Below, piece after piece: positions 1-10,669 of a stretch of DNA of 64,000 bases (position 1 is the first letter of the stretch; each line of letters opens with the position of its first letter). Source of the stretch: Entoloma clypeatum (lineage: Eukaryota > Basidiomycota > Agaricomycetes > Agaricales > Entolomataceae); the NCBI GenBank assembly GCA_963565915.1, contig OY751488.1:4960001-5024000 (forward strand), given 5' to 3'. Below the pieces are notes generated by a model. The model had not been told where the DNA came from and did no database searches. It saw only the letters and a list, made by a program, of their open reading frames with translations. The translations under genes and the position numbers were made by a program.

Positions 1-706
1 CCTGGACTTGCTGTTCGTCCGAAGTGTGCACGTGCTTGAAATGTCGAACTATCGTGGATGCTGGCACAATGACAACCTTCGTCACTGGATCTTCACAGTG
101 ATGGAAACCTTGTTATCGTACGATCTTCTTCTCTCGGCCTTTTATCAACGTCGTCGATGCACTTACCTCTTGAGGGATCTCAGCTAGACCTCCACGAACT
201 TCCTTCATCACCTCAATTGACAGATTGGCCCCTAGTCCTGCCTTCCTGCCGAGACTCCCTCAATGCAAGTCCATCCAGTCGACGCGCGTCGACATCCTTC
301 GCCTTTCCAGTCTCAGAAATCACCCGAGAGCGTCGAAGCAAACAGCACCACATCTACCTCATTGCCAACACTGAAACAAATCAGAAGCTCTCTTCCTCAC
401 TCCCTCATCAGGGAGTTATCCCCCGATTGCACCCTGGGAATGTTACTGGTGTTTCTTCGGTGGACATGGGATATCTTCGGACGAGGCTTTTTTGACATTA
501 TGTGTATTGAAATAATATAGGTGGAGCTTGAACTTGAATAACGGTGGTATCGAGTATATAGAACGTGAGGGTAAAGGTTGGAAGTATTAAAAGAGAGAAC
601 TAATGAAGAGATACTTGGGCGATGTAATGACAGTGCATATTTGAATGGGGCGATATTTGGGATCTGAGTTATGACAGAGCTTGTTCATTGGTGTCGGGAA
701 GTTTGC
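1..706. other. Unrecognised left edge
   Basis: No gene is recognised here. On the + strand a frame is open from base 2 for about 60 codons without a start, so it could be the tail of a gene entering from the left, but it shows no known motif. A 112-codon ORF at 157-495 has no recognisable domain. The rest, up to the end of the alpha-kinase gene, looks like an intergenic or 3' untranslated stretch. Confidence 0.3.
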
Positions 707-3341
707 CTAAGAGTCGAGGTCCTTCAAAGGGCGAGTCATCGCAGTTTTGGATTCCCATATGTCATAGTCTACTGGTATCTTGAAGAATTCACAGAAGCGA
801 TTACAGCGATGATTCTTCTCAAAATCATTGTGAATGGATGGGACATTGCCATCTGCGAAGATCATCCCAAGGGTGCTGTAAAAGGTCAAGTCAGAAAGAG
901 ATACCACTGATTGTACATGAATGTCAACCCTACTTGCCTTGCAGAAGAAATCTGGGGATCTGTAAGGAGTGAGTTGCCTCCTGGATCTTCGTTAGCATTG
1001 AGTGAATCAGGATGCAGGATGTTTTGTTTACCTTGGTAATCTGAGACAAATACGAGCTTTTTTGTTTTGAAGTATTGTACGTGTTGGCTGAAAGCAAGAA
1101 ACTCTGCGCGCTCTTCATCTTCCGCTCCATTCATTCGCAGGGGAACAGGTGAGACATTGTTCAGATATTTTTTGAAGGTACCTTGGCTTTCCTCCTGAAT
1201 CACCTCCTCTAGCAAAAATACGTGTCCCGATCCATGATTTCTTTGAGAGCTGTGAGAGCCAAGTTGCTGCTGCTCGATTGCAAGTGCTGCTTCGACGAAA
1301 CGGAATCGTGGGATGGAGATAATTGGGTTACCCAATCTTACCAACTCTTCATTGACAAACTCGTAGACGAGATTAAGGAGGACTCGGGCCCAAACAAGAC
1401 ATGAGATCTCCATCGTAAGGTTCTGCAACTGCTTGGGCCGATCGTGAGGTACGTTGAAAGACCGTTTAACAAGTACCCCTTTTGCTTCAACGACAGCATC
1501 CTTGATGTAATAAGTCCGCTTCGCGCAAACATCACTCGTGTTGCCAAAGAGTGGAATTGTGCAAGCACCAAATGTCGCCAACTTGAATCCGCCCTTCTTT
1601 GCTTTTGACACATCAAGATCCATTCGCAAAATCGTATCTCTTGGCTTTCCAAGAAACCAGTTGCCCTCGGGATTTGCATGTTTCGAAGACTCTTCTCCAG
1701 GCTGACCTCCAAGCTCCTCGAGAAGTTGGACCCATGTCCGATGCTCAACAGGGTATGCAAGGACTTGAAATGACTTTACTTCAACTATATGATCATTCTT
1801 GTTGGTAAGAAATCATGTTTTAAAATTGTTTTAACTCACGGAAGGAATTGATTTCTTTGATCGTAGGTAACTTTTGAGTTTGAAGTGCCCGGCTGATGCG
1901 CTGCGCTGATGGCGAAGACTGAAGGGCAGGAGTCGGCATTGAAACTGAACGTGATGAGTTTATGGGCTGTCCAAGGCTATGCTCAGGTATGCTTGTTGGC
2001 ATAGACTGCTCCGTGGCTTTCATGCGTTTAATGGGACGTGGTTTTACCTGGTAAGTTCCCGCTTTCATATTAGGCATGGTGAAATTTTGTGCAGAGGATG
2101 CGACAATTTCAAGTGAGGGGCTACGGGCTCGTTTCTTTCCCTTATCGTGAGAACCTAACTGGATAATAACCCATCAGTAATTCTCCACATCTCTCAAACT
2201 GGCATACTGTATCTTACATTGGATGTAGTGTTTTTCTCCTCAAGCTCTCGCTCATCCTCCAACTCGCGGTATGTAAGATATCTATCATAGACATTGTTTG
2301 GAATGTGAAAGTGAATGACACATGTCCCAGTTTTGAAAACTATTTTCCCTTTGTTATTCGTCTTGTAGAACTGACGAGCAATCACATCCTTGTCAGCGCC
2401 TTCTGGGTTAGGCAAAATTGCGACCCATTTGTCCGTGCGCATGGTGATGTCATCAATCGTGAGGGGAAATTTCTTTGTGCGAGTCTTCCACATTGGTAGG
2501 ATTGTTTCGTATAATATATCCTTCAGTTGAACAGCTCCGATGCTAACAGGAATATTTCCGATGGTCTCTGTTAAGTCCTAAGCTTGTCATTGATTAGTAT
2601 TGTTGACCGCAAGAAAAAAAGATAACACACATAAACCATGTCCACTTTCATACGCCCAACCCGTTTGACTACTACTCTAACCTCGACAGTAACAACCTCT
2701 GCCCCATGGGTTGAATATGCCTGTTTGGCTAGTCGTTCACGTGTTGATGCATAGGAAGCATGCACTCTGGTATAGCCCACTGCTTGTACACCTCCGTGAA
2801 GTGAACCGTGGACTGGTGCTTTGAGAAAAGGTGGAGGGACTCCAGGGAGGTGGACCGAAGGCCCCACAGTTTGCAATCCTGATGAAGTGTTCAGAACATA
2901 TCCAGTCTGTTGTAGGACAAGCCCAGGATTTGCGATGCCCATACCAGGCCCGACTGCCTGCACAGCATGGCTCGTAGCTAAGCATTGGTTAGTTTGTATT
3001 GCATTAAATGATTTCAGATACTTACAACCTCTTTGCGCATTCGCAATGTGTTGCTGAATAACTTTGTGTGGCTCTGGACCTTGTTGGTCAGAATAGAAAG
3101 CTGTTCGGCGGGTGGTCGTCCTCTTCTGTCGATAATGATTATAACATGCAGAGCATAAAGTTCGACCTGTCTTGTTGGACTCAACACTATGCATGTAATG
3201 CATGGGTGTCCCAGCCGGAAATATTTTGACAGTGCATGCATCTCTTTCGCAATGTAGACTGGCATTGCAGTCGATGGAGGTGAACTCGGCTGCATACTCA
3301 GACACTGGAGTGAGTGACATAGGATAGAAGGCTAGAAGCAA
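707..3341 (-). CDS. Alpha-type (MHCK/eEF2K-like) protein kinase
   Basis: Atypical serine/threonine kinase of the alpha-kinase family, expanded in mushroom-forming fungi; substrate unknown. The N-terminal exon (about 2640-3341) has a cysteine/histidine-rich region with CxxCYNHYRQKRTTTRR, resembling a zinc-binding module. The middle is proline/serine-rich. The C-terminus holds the kinase: VFLLEEVI, then EFLAFSQHVQY, FVSDYQG and LLTDPQI, followed in the last exon by IFADGNV and an HxCNxFC metal-site motif, the family's usual order. Introns read by eye: 876-937 (a GC-AG intron with donor GCAAGT), 1785-1838, 2159-2217, one near 2570-2635, and 2978-3025 (48 nt, in frame, so easily missed). The start at 3341 is uncertain; an internal ATG or an upstream exon is possible. 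The stop is at 707-709. The next gene upstream is an integrase-like gene in the same orientation. Confidence 0.8.
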
Positions 3342-3487
3342 CCACAGGTTGACGTGACACTAATACTTTGCCAGCGATATTTGTTCAGAGTGGATTTGTG
3401 ATTAATGACTCAGTAATTTCAATCAGGAATGATCTATTGATGTCGAAGTACATTCAGAAAGTCTAAACAACTAGGGTGGATCACTTG

Positions 3488-5135
3488 TTAAGAGTCTTCT
3501 TCATCCGTAAAATTAGCATACTCCTCAATATCATCAGCTCCAATGTCACCAACAGCACCATCTCCATTTCTCAGTGGTCGGAGACCTGGGATCAACTCCA
3601 CATCATCATCAGCAGCAATATTAGCCAAATGGAAGTCTTCGATGATCTGTGGATCCTCAGGATTATCACGGAAGTGACCAAGAAGAGCCAAATAAATCTC
3701 CCAAAATGTCCCACCTGAAACAGCAGGTGAGCCCATTGTGGTGTAATGTGCCAAGGCTTGAACATGAAATGTCGTAGGAGTGAGCCGGAAAACTGGATCA
3801 TCAGGTGGTGCCCATTCTCTTTCGTACTCATCAAAGAGCTCTGGAGTAACTATGATCTAAGTAGAATATGTTAGTGTGCGTAATTGTTGAGATAGAGATA
3901 GTGAACCTTAAAATTGCTTGAATCGTACTTCTCTGGCTTTGCATGAATGACATCAGGTATACCCTGCGGGAGAACTTTATGTTTGCTTGAACGCCGTGGG
4001 GTCGAATTATACCGTTGAACCCATTTGTCAATCTCTGCCTGGAGCCATGGTATGGCCAACCACCGAAAAACAAGACTAGACATGTCACACATGAGCCACG
4101 AAATTGATCAGGGAAAAGTATATTACTTCTCAAGTGGATCAGTAGGATCATAGAAGCCCTGGTTCACGCCGTAATCGAGGATGTCTTCAAACCCAGGCGT
4201 GAACTGACGGCGAAAAAGAGACCATCCAATTTCGGCCTTGATGTTCTTCTTATCAATACAGAAACGATGCTGTCGTGTATCACGAAGTGATGGATCCAAC
4301 TGCTGGCGGATCGTGGTATGTAGGTTTGCGATACCATTATTCTCCCGACCTCGATCACTCATCGTGATGAGAGGTATACCTGGGGACGTAGGGAAAAAGA
4401 CATCTATGAGAAAGGCTATGAACAATGCCAAAAATATAACATACCGCCAACTTCTCGACCAGCATCAAGGTAATACTTGTTTAAGAGTTGCGTATTTCTA
4501 TTACACCACCAAACTCGTAACCAAGCAAACCGCCCAGAGAAAGGGTCAGTCCCAAGATGTGGCCATAGGCCGAATCGCCCCCATTTATCGTGTTGATCAA
4601 TTGACCAAATCTCCATTACACCAGCCGACCAGAAGCGTTGCCGTTTGAAAGCATTCTTCTTGCGCGCTTCGACGGCATTCGGTTCAATAGCCCGAAAAAA
4701 GCTCAGCATCAATGGTCTATATTTAAAATCATGAATAAACAGCAGAAATCGAGTAGAATAAACATACTCAGAGACTTTGATCTTGTAGTCCTGGCGCAGC
4801 ATTGCAACCATTGAACGTGCACCCATTTTTGGAAAACGGGGCCTTATAACATCATATATTGGTTGTATGGTGTCAAATGTCGCCGCCTCTTGTATTGTCC
4901 CCCTTAAATCGAGATCTTGCCGAATGCGATAGACAGACTTTGCACTGGGTCTCATATCAGCATACTTCATATTCTTGTCATTAATCCCTCACCTCATTCC
5001 ATATTTCTCATGATCGAAATGATCCAGGACATGTTCTGCAACTTTCGGGTCCGGGAAGCCAAGATGGAAATAGTATTTCACCCAGTGGTGACATTGGTCT
5101 ACTGGTTGTGCTACAAACAGGTTTGCTGTCCATGA
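3488..5135 (-). CDS. Integrase core domain (DDE-type) protein
   Basis: Belongs to a DDE integrase-like family that is widespread in Agaricomycetes, recognised from memory of conserved blocks. An N-terminal helical part (YYFHLGFPDPKVAEHV) precedes MGARSMVAMLRQDYKIKVSE. The core carries a candidate catalytic triad: D in IWSIDQHDKWG, D in MSDRGREN, and an E in the stretch from EIGWSLFRRQF to FEDILDYG. Further conserved blocks are LVFRWLAIPWLQAE and STPRRSSKHKVLPQGIP. The C-terminus is acidic and ends at 3488. Introns: 4717-4767 (51 nt, in frame), 4380-4444, one just after PLEK near 4080-4130, one near 3857-3906, and one near 4970-5000. The exact 5' end is not resolved. No LTR or inverted terminal repeat was seen around it, so it may be a domesticated gene rather than a live transposon; this is inference. 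Confidence 0.7.
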
Positions 5136-6006
5136 GTACTACCTTCAATCCTGGCTGAAAGTCACTTACGGAGAGGCTTGTGCTGATTCTTTCTTGGCTT
5201 TGGCCGCACAGACGTGGACCGTGCCATACCTGTTCTTGATCAGGTTGCAAAATGAACCATAACATGCAATTTTCTTGACCTCACCTGACATAAAAAGTAG
5301 TGGCTGACTCGAAATTCGGGCAATGATAGATGGACAGTAAAATGACTGAGTTGAGCTGGTATGGGTGTGAGCTAGGCTTACGAGCGCGGGGCTTCCACCA
5401 GTTGACAGCGGTCGCGACGAATTTGGGTTCCAGTCGCGATCCAGCCTCGTGCCATTGTTTGGATTGCAGGGTCCATCAATCATCAATCTGTGATATCCGA
5501 TCTCGGCTTATGAGTCCGGCCATCAGTAAAACTAAGCTGTCCAGGTTTTGTTGCCATACATCAAGTCACAGTGGTCAAAACCGGTCACAGATCAATCGAT
5601 CATGTGCCACGCCGCGACGCGTTTCGACAGATACTTGGGTCTTTGAAGAACAGACGAAGTAGTACGTAGAAGTAGCGAGAATCGCAACACTTGATTATCA
5701 TCCTCATCTGAGTAGTCCTAACTAAAAGTCACTAGTATAGTTCGCAGGTACGCCTGTCACCCCGCCTAGTATTACATAGCACATCTCATCACTGACCTGA
5801 ATTGAGAAGTAGAACAGCCAATTTGTCGTTATACGAACGACCACTTCTACATCCCCTCGCCTTTAGTTGTTGCCGTTGTTGTTCGTCAACCTTACCAGAC
5901 AACCATTCAGCTCCCATATCAGACCACACAAGACTTCCGTCACCCTCTCGATTCCACCCAATCCCTTCAAACATGACGCAAAACTGAACCCGGGTGATGC
6001 GAGTTC
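5136..6006. other. Intergenic, no gene recognised
   Basis: Short ORFs on both strands (for example 5330-5662 + and 5166-5486 -) show no known motif and no convincing splice structure. The stretch probably contains the promoter and 5' untranslated region of the integrase gene and the 3' side of the next gene. Confidence 0.3.
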
Positions 6007-7066
6007 TCAGGCGTCAGGCAGCAACGTCATTCGCATATCAAATGTGAAACTCACCGTGTCATACACCTCCCATCTGATCGATTTCCAACCCTCATCACCA
6101 AGACCATGTTGGTCAATGACGGCATTGAGAGCGTCAAATAACCCGTCCAGATACCGTTCATCCCAGGAGTAGATCTCTTCATCCGGCGTACACTCTAGAT
6201 CTGGCATGAAGATTCGGACCCCAGGGCTGGGAATGATTCTGCCAGAAGCATTCCTGTTAGGCCGAGGAGCGCGTCTCAACGGTTCCCTTAATGCGTTCAC
6301 AGAAGTGGACGGAGGAAGCCGTGTTACTGGACGGGAGGGATAGTGCTTGAACCGAGGAAGGGCTAACTTGAGAGCACGCAATCGATCCTTTGATTTTCCC
6401 CAGGCATTCGCCTTATCCCCAGGTCTGCCCAATTTTTGATTGCAAATGTCCCAGACCCAAGGAATGAATTGCCGTTTCAGTCGGCGAAGATCGTTGTTGG
6501 GCGTACGCGGGTCCTCGTCGCCTCTCACCCTCGCCATTCTCGCCTTCGTTCTGTTTTGCATACTGCATCGGCAATAAGTATCAACTGAGCAACCGGGGGA
6601 GGGGGGGGGGGGTCAAAGAACTGACTATTCGAGGACTTCTGGTCCACCATGCTTTTCCCAGGCTTTGCGTTCTACCTCTCGTTCCTGATACCGATGGGCA
6701 TTGGTACTGATCCAACCGGATGAACCGTGCACAAGGACGGAACATCTGTGAGACATCAGTCAAGGCTTCCACATAGCAAAGATGTACGGTCAGACAGGTT
6801 ATAGTCGAGTGATTGCAAGTCTCCGGGTTGCAGATGGTAGAATTTTTGAGCGTTCGTCTGGGTGATCTATCCCAAAAGAAAACATGAAATTTTTGGGAAA
6901 TCGTCTTCTGTCTAATTTTACTTACCGTGTCATCCTGGGGGATTCTTGAAACCCGCCATGTGTCGGGATCAGTCCGAGGTGGTTTTCCTTCCTCAGACCC
7001 CATTGACATTTGGGCTTTCCGGTGCGGCGTCTGTACCGATGGATCTGGTCTTGGTCGCTGTTTCAC
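6007..7066 (-). CDS. Uncharacterised protein with YxEREVERKAWEKHGGPE motif
   Basis: Split gene on the minus strand. The first exon runs from about 7066 to 6926. An intron at 6867-6925 has donor GTAAGT and an acceptor ending GGATAG. The next exon encodes ITQTNAQKFYHLQPGDLQSL, and another frame near 6630-6720 continues with HRYQEREVERKAWEKHGGPEVLE. The last exon (about 6561-6007) is basic and tryptophan-rich and ends in EIYSWDERYLDGLFDAL...GWKSIRWEVYDTVS. The pairing of a TxAKxxYxLxxxDL block with an AWxKHGGP block resembles the C-terminal part of XPA-like proteins and a group of hypothetical Agaricomycete proteins. The function is not established. The intron next to a poly-G run at about 6597-6613 was not resolved. 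Confidence 0.5.
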
Positions 7067-7662
7067 TAGTATCGCTTCACAACGGCGGGTGTAGTGGAGG
7101 GGACGAGGTCTCAGGTCTTTAGGACTCGAGACCTGATGATAATTGACGTCACAAGGTTGTCAACCGAACAAAGATAACCAACCTTCTTCTTTGTATCACA
7201 AAATGAAATCACGTCGCCCGAGGTCCTATGGGACAACCGTTGATAATGGCGGGGCAGCAGATCGTTTCATTTGGGGTAAAAAAATCGAAGACCGGATGGG
7301 AAAAATGGTTGGTTCGAAATTAAATCTTTGCCGGAGAGATAAACTTGAAGGCACGTGGGTTCTCCGATTTGAAGATAGGTGAAAGAAAATAACTGCACTC
7401 ATGATGCGAGGGAATCAATGACATATTCTGGATCCCACGAGTCGGAAACCCTATCCATGATCCGCGCAGTATTCGTAACAGCTAACCCATAGAAACACGC
7501 ATCCATGACGATATAAACGCCAGGAGTAATCTCCATCCTACTCGCAGGAGCGTCGGTATGGATGGATGGCAGGCAATCTGCCAATGTAGACTGAACTCAA
7601 TCCTGCGTGTTGAATGTAACTCGGACATCGTAACAAAGCAGACGAATTGACCCATACCCTAA
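7067..7662. other. Intergenic, no gene recognised
   Basis: The + strand ORF at 7143-7382 and the - strand ORF at 7399-7584 show no recognisable domain. The 61-codon minus ORF directly follows the BUD20 stop and is more likely its 3' region than a separate gene. Confidence 0.3.
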
Positions 7663-8198
7663 TTATGCTCCCATCTCATCTGAGGGAGTCGAAGCGCTGG
7701 GCCGTTTCCCCTCTCTGCCTAATCCTGCTGCACGCTCTGCCTCTTCGATCGTGTAAGCCGGTTCTTTGAGCTGTTTACACCGCCTTTTGTGAACTTTGCT
7801 CCGCCAGTGAGACTGTAAAGCGGCGTCTGTTTCGTAATACCTTATAACGGTTCAATATCCGACGATCAATGCAAACCTGGGGACGAAACTCACTTTGCAC
7901 ATTCCACGCAATAATGTTGACCAAGACCTGGTTTCTCGTAGTCCAGAGGTTGTGCCTCCAGCGCAGCCCTGTTCTAACAGACAAAGATCAGTATTACGGA
8001 AAACGTATTAAACAGCCCAATCAATACTTTGGGATCCAGGTCGATAAGCTGAATCAAATCCAAGTCCCTCGGTCGAACCTGGCTGAAAGATTGGCCATGT
8101 ACCAAGGTTTACAGAATCAATGTGCTTACCCGCGTGCGCGATGCCCTATGTACGTCTCTTCGAGCATGATGAGCTCTGGATCGGCGGAGACGACCCAT
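7663..8198 (-). CDS. BUD20: Bud20/ZNF593-type C2H2 zinc-finger protein
   Basis: Homologue of yeast Bud20 and human ZNF593, a shuttling factor for pre-60S ribosome export. Four exons were read: 8130-8198, 8028-8078, 7894-7973 and 7663-7840, with introns of 51, 54 and 53 nt, all GT-AG, giving 125 residues. It starts MGRLRRSR with a basic N-terminus, then RDLDLIQLIDLDPK, the signature KPGLGQHYCVECAKYYETD, and a C-x2-C-x12-H-x5-H finger ending HWRSKVHKRRCKQL, then EPAYTIEEAERAAG. The order and spacing match the family closely, and the spliced frame stays open throughout. No single frame shows the gene, so simple ORF calling misses it. The neighbouring F-box gene is divergent, about 820 bp away. 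Confidence 0.88.
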
Positions 8199-9017
8199 GA
8201 ATAAAAAAATTGGCGTGGCCCGTGCACAGGAGCCCTGAATTTGTAATTGAGGGTATTGGCAAACAAACATTGATCAAACCGGGATAAGCCGAAGCCGTTG
8301 AAGTCCAGATCGATATTCTGCCACTCAGCGAAAGCACATGGGTGGGTCTATTCGCGATGCCGATCGGGCTTCCTTCATTTTAATCCATTTTTTCTCCAGA
8401 TGAAATGCTTGATATCATCGCAGCATCGAGATATACCTCCCTGTTTCATAGGGCCACCAGGTAGTGAGTATTTTTTTAATTTTTTTACTTCTCACGTCGA
8501 ACATAAGGAGTTCTCTCAGGCTTCAATCCAGGAGCGGGGACGTGTCTTTCTCAATGCGTGAGATCTTCGCAATATCGCCCTTCTCTTCACACCGTAGCAT
8601 CGACCCCGTGGGGGGCGTGGCAAGGGATAAGATTCATATGAAAGACCAATTGACAGCCCAAATTGACAACGCGGGCATTGGTGCAGCTGACTCTCGGTGG
8701 CAATTCATTCTCATGATCGTCGCTGGCTCTTATCATACAGCAACAGCCGCATTCAATGGCCGGCGTTGGACTTCCGCTGCTCTCCCATGCACGAATGTGA
8801 TCCGAATATTTATGCTGACCTTCTGTCTCTCGCTGAGCGAGACCCTAACCTTTTCCTAATGCCCCCTATCTAGCCCTTCCAGTCTACACATATGAATGCA
8901 TCTGACATGGAACGGACCGGCAGCCAACGACCGCCTACGGTCCGCCGATGCGATGAATTATATAGATAGTGGACCCACAAAGCCCGCCAAGATCCCCATT
9001 CAGTCTTCTTTCCCGCC
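8199..9017. promoter_or_regulatory. Divergent intergenic region of BUD20 and F-box gene
   Basis: No gene is supported here. The region lies between two divergently transcribed genes and should contain both promoters. A TATA-like stretch (ttatatagatag, about 8955-8966) sits roughly 55 bases before the F-box ATG. An open frame at 8464-8859 (+) has no recognisable motif. Confidence 0.4.
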
Positions 9018-10364
9018 ATGGCTCCAACCCGTGGCCCTCGCCTCCCTCAAGAACTCTTCAACATGATTATAGACGACAAGCCCGATGACGAAGCCATGCA
9101 GAAAAATCTCGCCCTCGTCTCGAAGTCGTTCCTCACCCAGTCACGCAAACATTTTTTCAACTCGATCGATTTCCTGGCGGCAGACGACGATGCAAGGTCC
9201 AAGGCGCTTCACGCTCGCTTTCACGAGATCCTCAACGAGAACCCAACAATCGCAACGCACGTGCGTGAAGTGCGTGTGCGCGATATTTCGCAGGAGTTCG
9301 ATCCCCCCGAAGATGAGCGCCCGTCATGGATTCGAGACGAGGCGTCGTTTCAACAAACCCTCTTGGCGTTCGCCAGCAATGGAATATCGCGTTTTAGCCT
9401 GCAGACAGATTTGTATTGGACGTCCTTTCCTGTGGGGTTGAAGCGCGCCCTTATGGAGGTCTTCCTCACACCCAGCTTGGTCTACTTGGGCCTGGCAGGG
9501 ATGCAGAGCTTTCCAAAGTCGTGTAGTGTGGTTTCCCGGGCAGTACAGGAGCTTTACCTTGACGGCGTGGAGCTAGACGAGGATGACGATGAAGATATAC
9601 GAATGCCTGAGGTAGGGCCGGCGGTAACCACTTGGTTGGGTTTTGAAAACATGGAGGGGAGAAGTTTGCGCATCCTCTGTGACGTTTTACTTCCACCGAC
9701 TTTGGACGGTGGTCTGCAGCATCTCGAAATTTTGCATGTCGGGCCGCAGAGTGACGAGGACATCGCAGTTGTATGGGACGTGGTCAACGCAGCACGGGCG
9801 TCCCTCCGACAATTTTTTTGGACCTACACGCACAAGGAGAACATACGTACGTACCTTTTGTGCCCCTTCGTCTTGATGACTTACATAACCGACTCTCCAG
9901 CGCCACCACTTGAGACGACCCCCATCAACCTTGGCGTTGTGGACAATTTGAATTGGCTGTATTTTGAAGTCACGCCATTCAACGATGCGGAGGGAGACCC
10001 ACAAATCGACCACTTCAGCGGCCTCCTTGCGCTCCTTGCAAGTGTCAGACCAGAGAACGAGCTTCGGATTCTCCACGTCACGGCACACTACTTTGACTAC
10101 GCCAACGCGATGCTTTCTGTCTCCGAGTACGATGGATGGGATAGGCTCAGCGTTCTTCTCCGCCGTTTGCCACAACTAGATGACATACGTGTCCAGTTGT
10201 ATGTGTGGAGTTCGGTGGCTACAGAGGACAAGGCAGACCTAGCGGAACATGTTCGACTCAGACTTGCGGGCGAGTCGGATTATGAGGAGATTCTGTACGT
10301 GTCGGTCATTGAGTATCTGGCTGGCGAGGTGCATTTGGAGACAGAATTAGGAGATCCACCTTAA
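9018..10364 (+). CDS. F-box-like protein
   Basis: Likely substrate-recognition subunit of an SCF ubiquitin ligase, of the large basidiomycete F-box-like type. It begins MAPTRGPRLPQELFNMIID, with LALVSKSFLTQSRKHFF completing an F-box-like helix set within the first 55 residues. The rest is leucine-rich and could form irregular repeats for target binding. A 54-nt GT-AG intron is predicted at 9847-9900. It is a multiple of three without stops, so the uninterrupted 448-codon reading frame hides it; the spliced protein would be 430 residues. Support for the intron is the donor GTACGT, acceptor CTCCAG and the out-of-character hydrophobic insert. The targets are unknown. Confidence 0.8.
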   Translation: MAPTRGPRLPQELFNMIIDDKPDDEAMQKNLALVSKSFLTQSRKHFFNSIDFLAADDDARSKALHARFHEILNENPTIATHVREVRVRDISQEFDPPEDERPSWIRDEASFQQTLLAFASNGISRFSLQTDLYWTSFPVGLKRALMEVFLTPSLVYLGLAGMQSFPKSCSVVSRAVQELYLDGVELDEDDDEDIRMPEVGPAVTTWLGFENMEGRSLRILCDVLLPPTLDGGLQHLEILHVGPQSDEDIAVVWDVVNAARASLRQFFWTYTHKENIRTYLLCPFVLMTYITDSPAPPLETTPINLGVVDNLNWLYFEVTPFNDAEGDPQIDHFSGLLALLASVRPENELRILHVTAHYFDYANAMLSVSEYDGWDRLSVLLRRLPQLDDIRVQLYVWSSVATEDKADLAEHVRLRLAGESDYEEILYVSVIEYLAGEVHLETELGDPP

Positions 10365-10669
10365 GACTGATGTGCCGTCGTCGCGATTTTCACGATAGAG
10401 TACTTATGCATCCTTTCAGTCTCGCAGCTCCGCCGCGTTCGAGTTTTGCTCTAACAACAGTAATCTTACCATGCCTCCCTGTCGTCTATACGATTCACAG
10501 TCTTAGCAGCTCTTATCACCTACTTACCCGGCGTAAGCTCTGGAGCCTGGAAGTGAATGAACACGCGTCTTGAAACGTGACTTGACTATCCACATCACGT
10601 GCTCAGTATTCAAGACTCTTTCAGTCCTGGACGCGAAGATTGCAAAAGATTTCTCGAATGCTTCAGTAA

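Noticed and set aside
7399..7584. 61-codon minus ORF downstream of BUD20
   Set aside because: No motif, no splice partner, and located where the BUD20 3' untranslated region should be.
8146..8337. Minus frame reading through the BUD20 start region
   Set aside because: The BUD20 ATG at 8198 lies in another frame and gives the family N-terminus; the longer frame lacks any motif and matches the 5' untranslated region.
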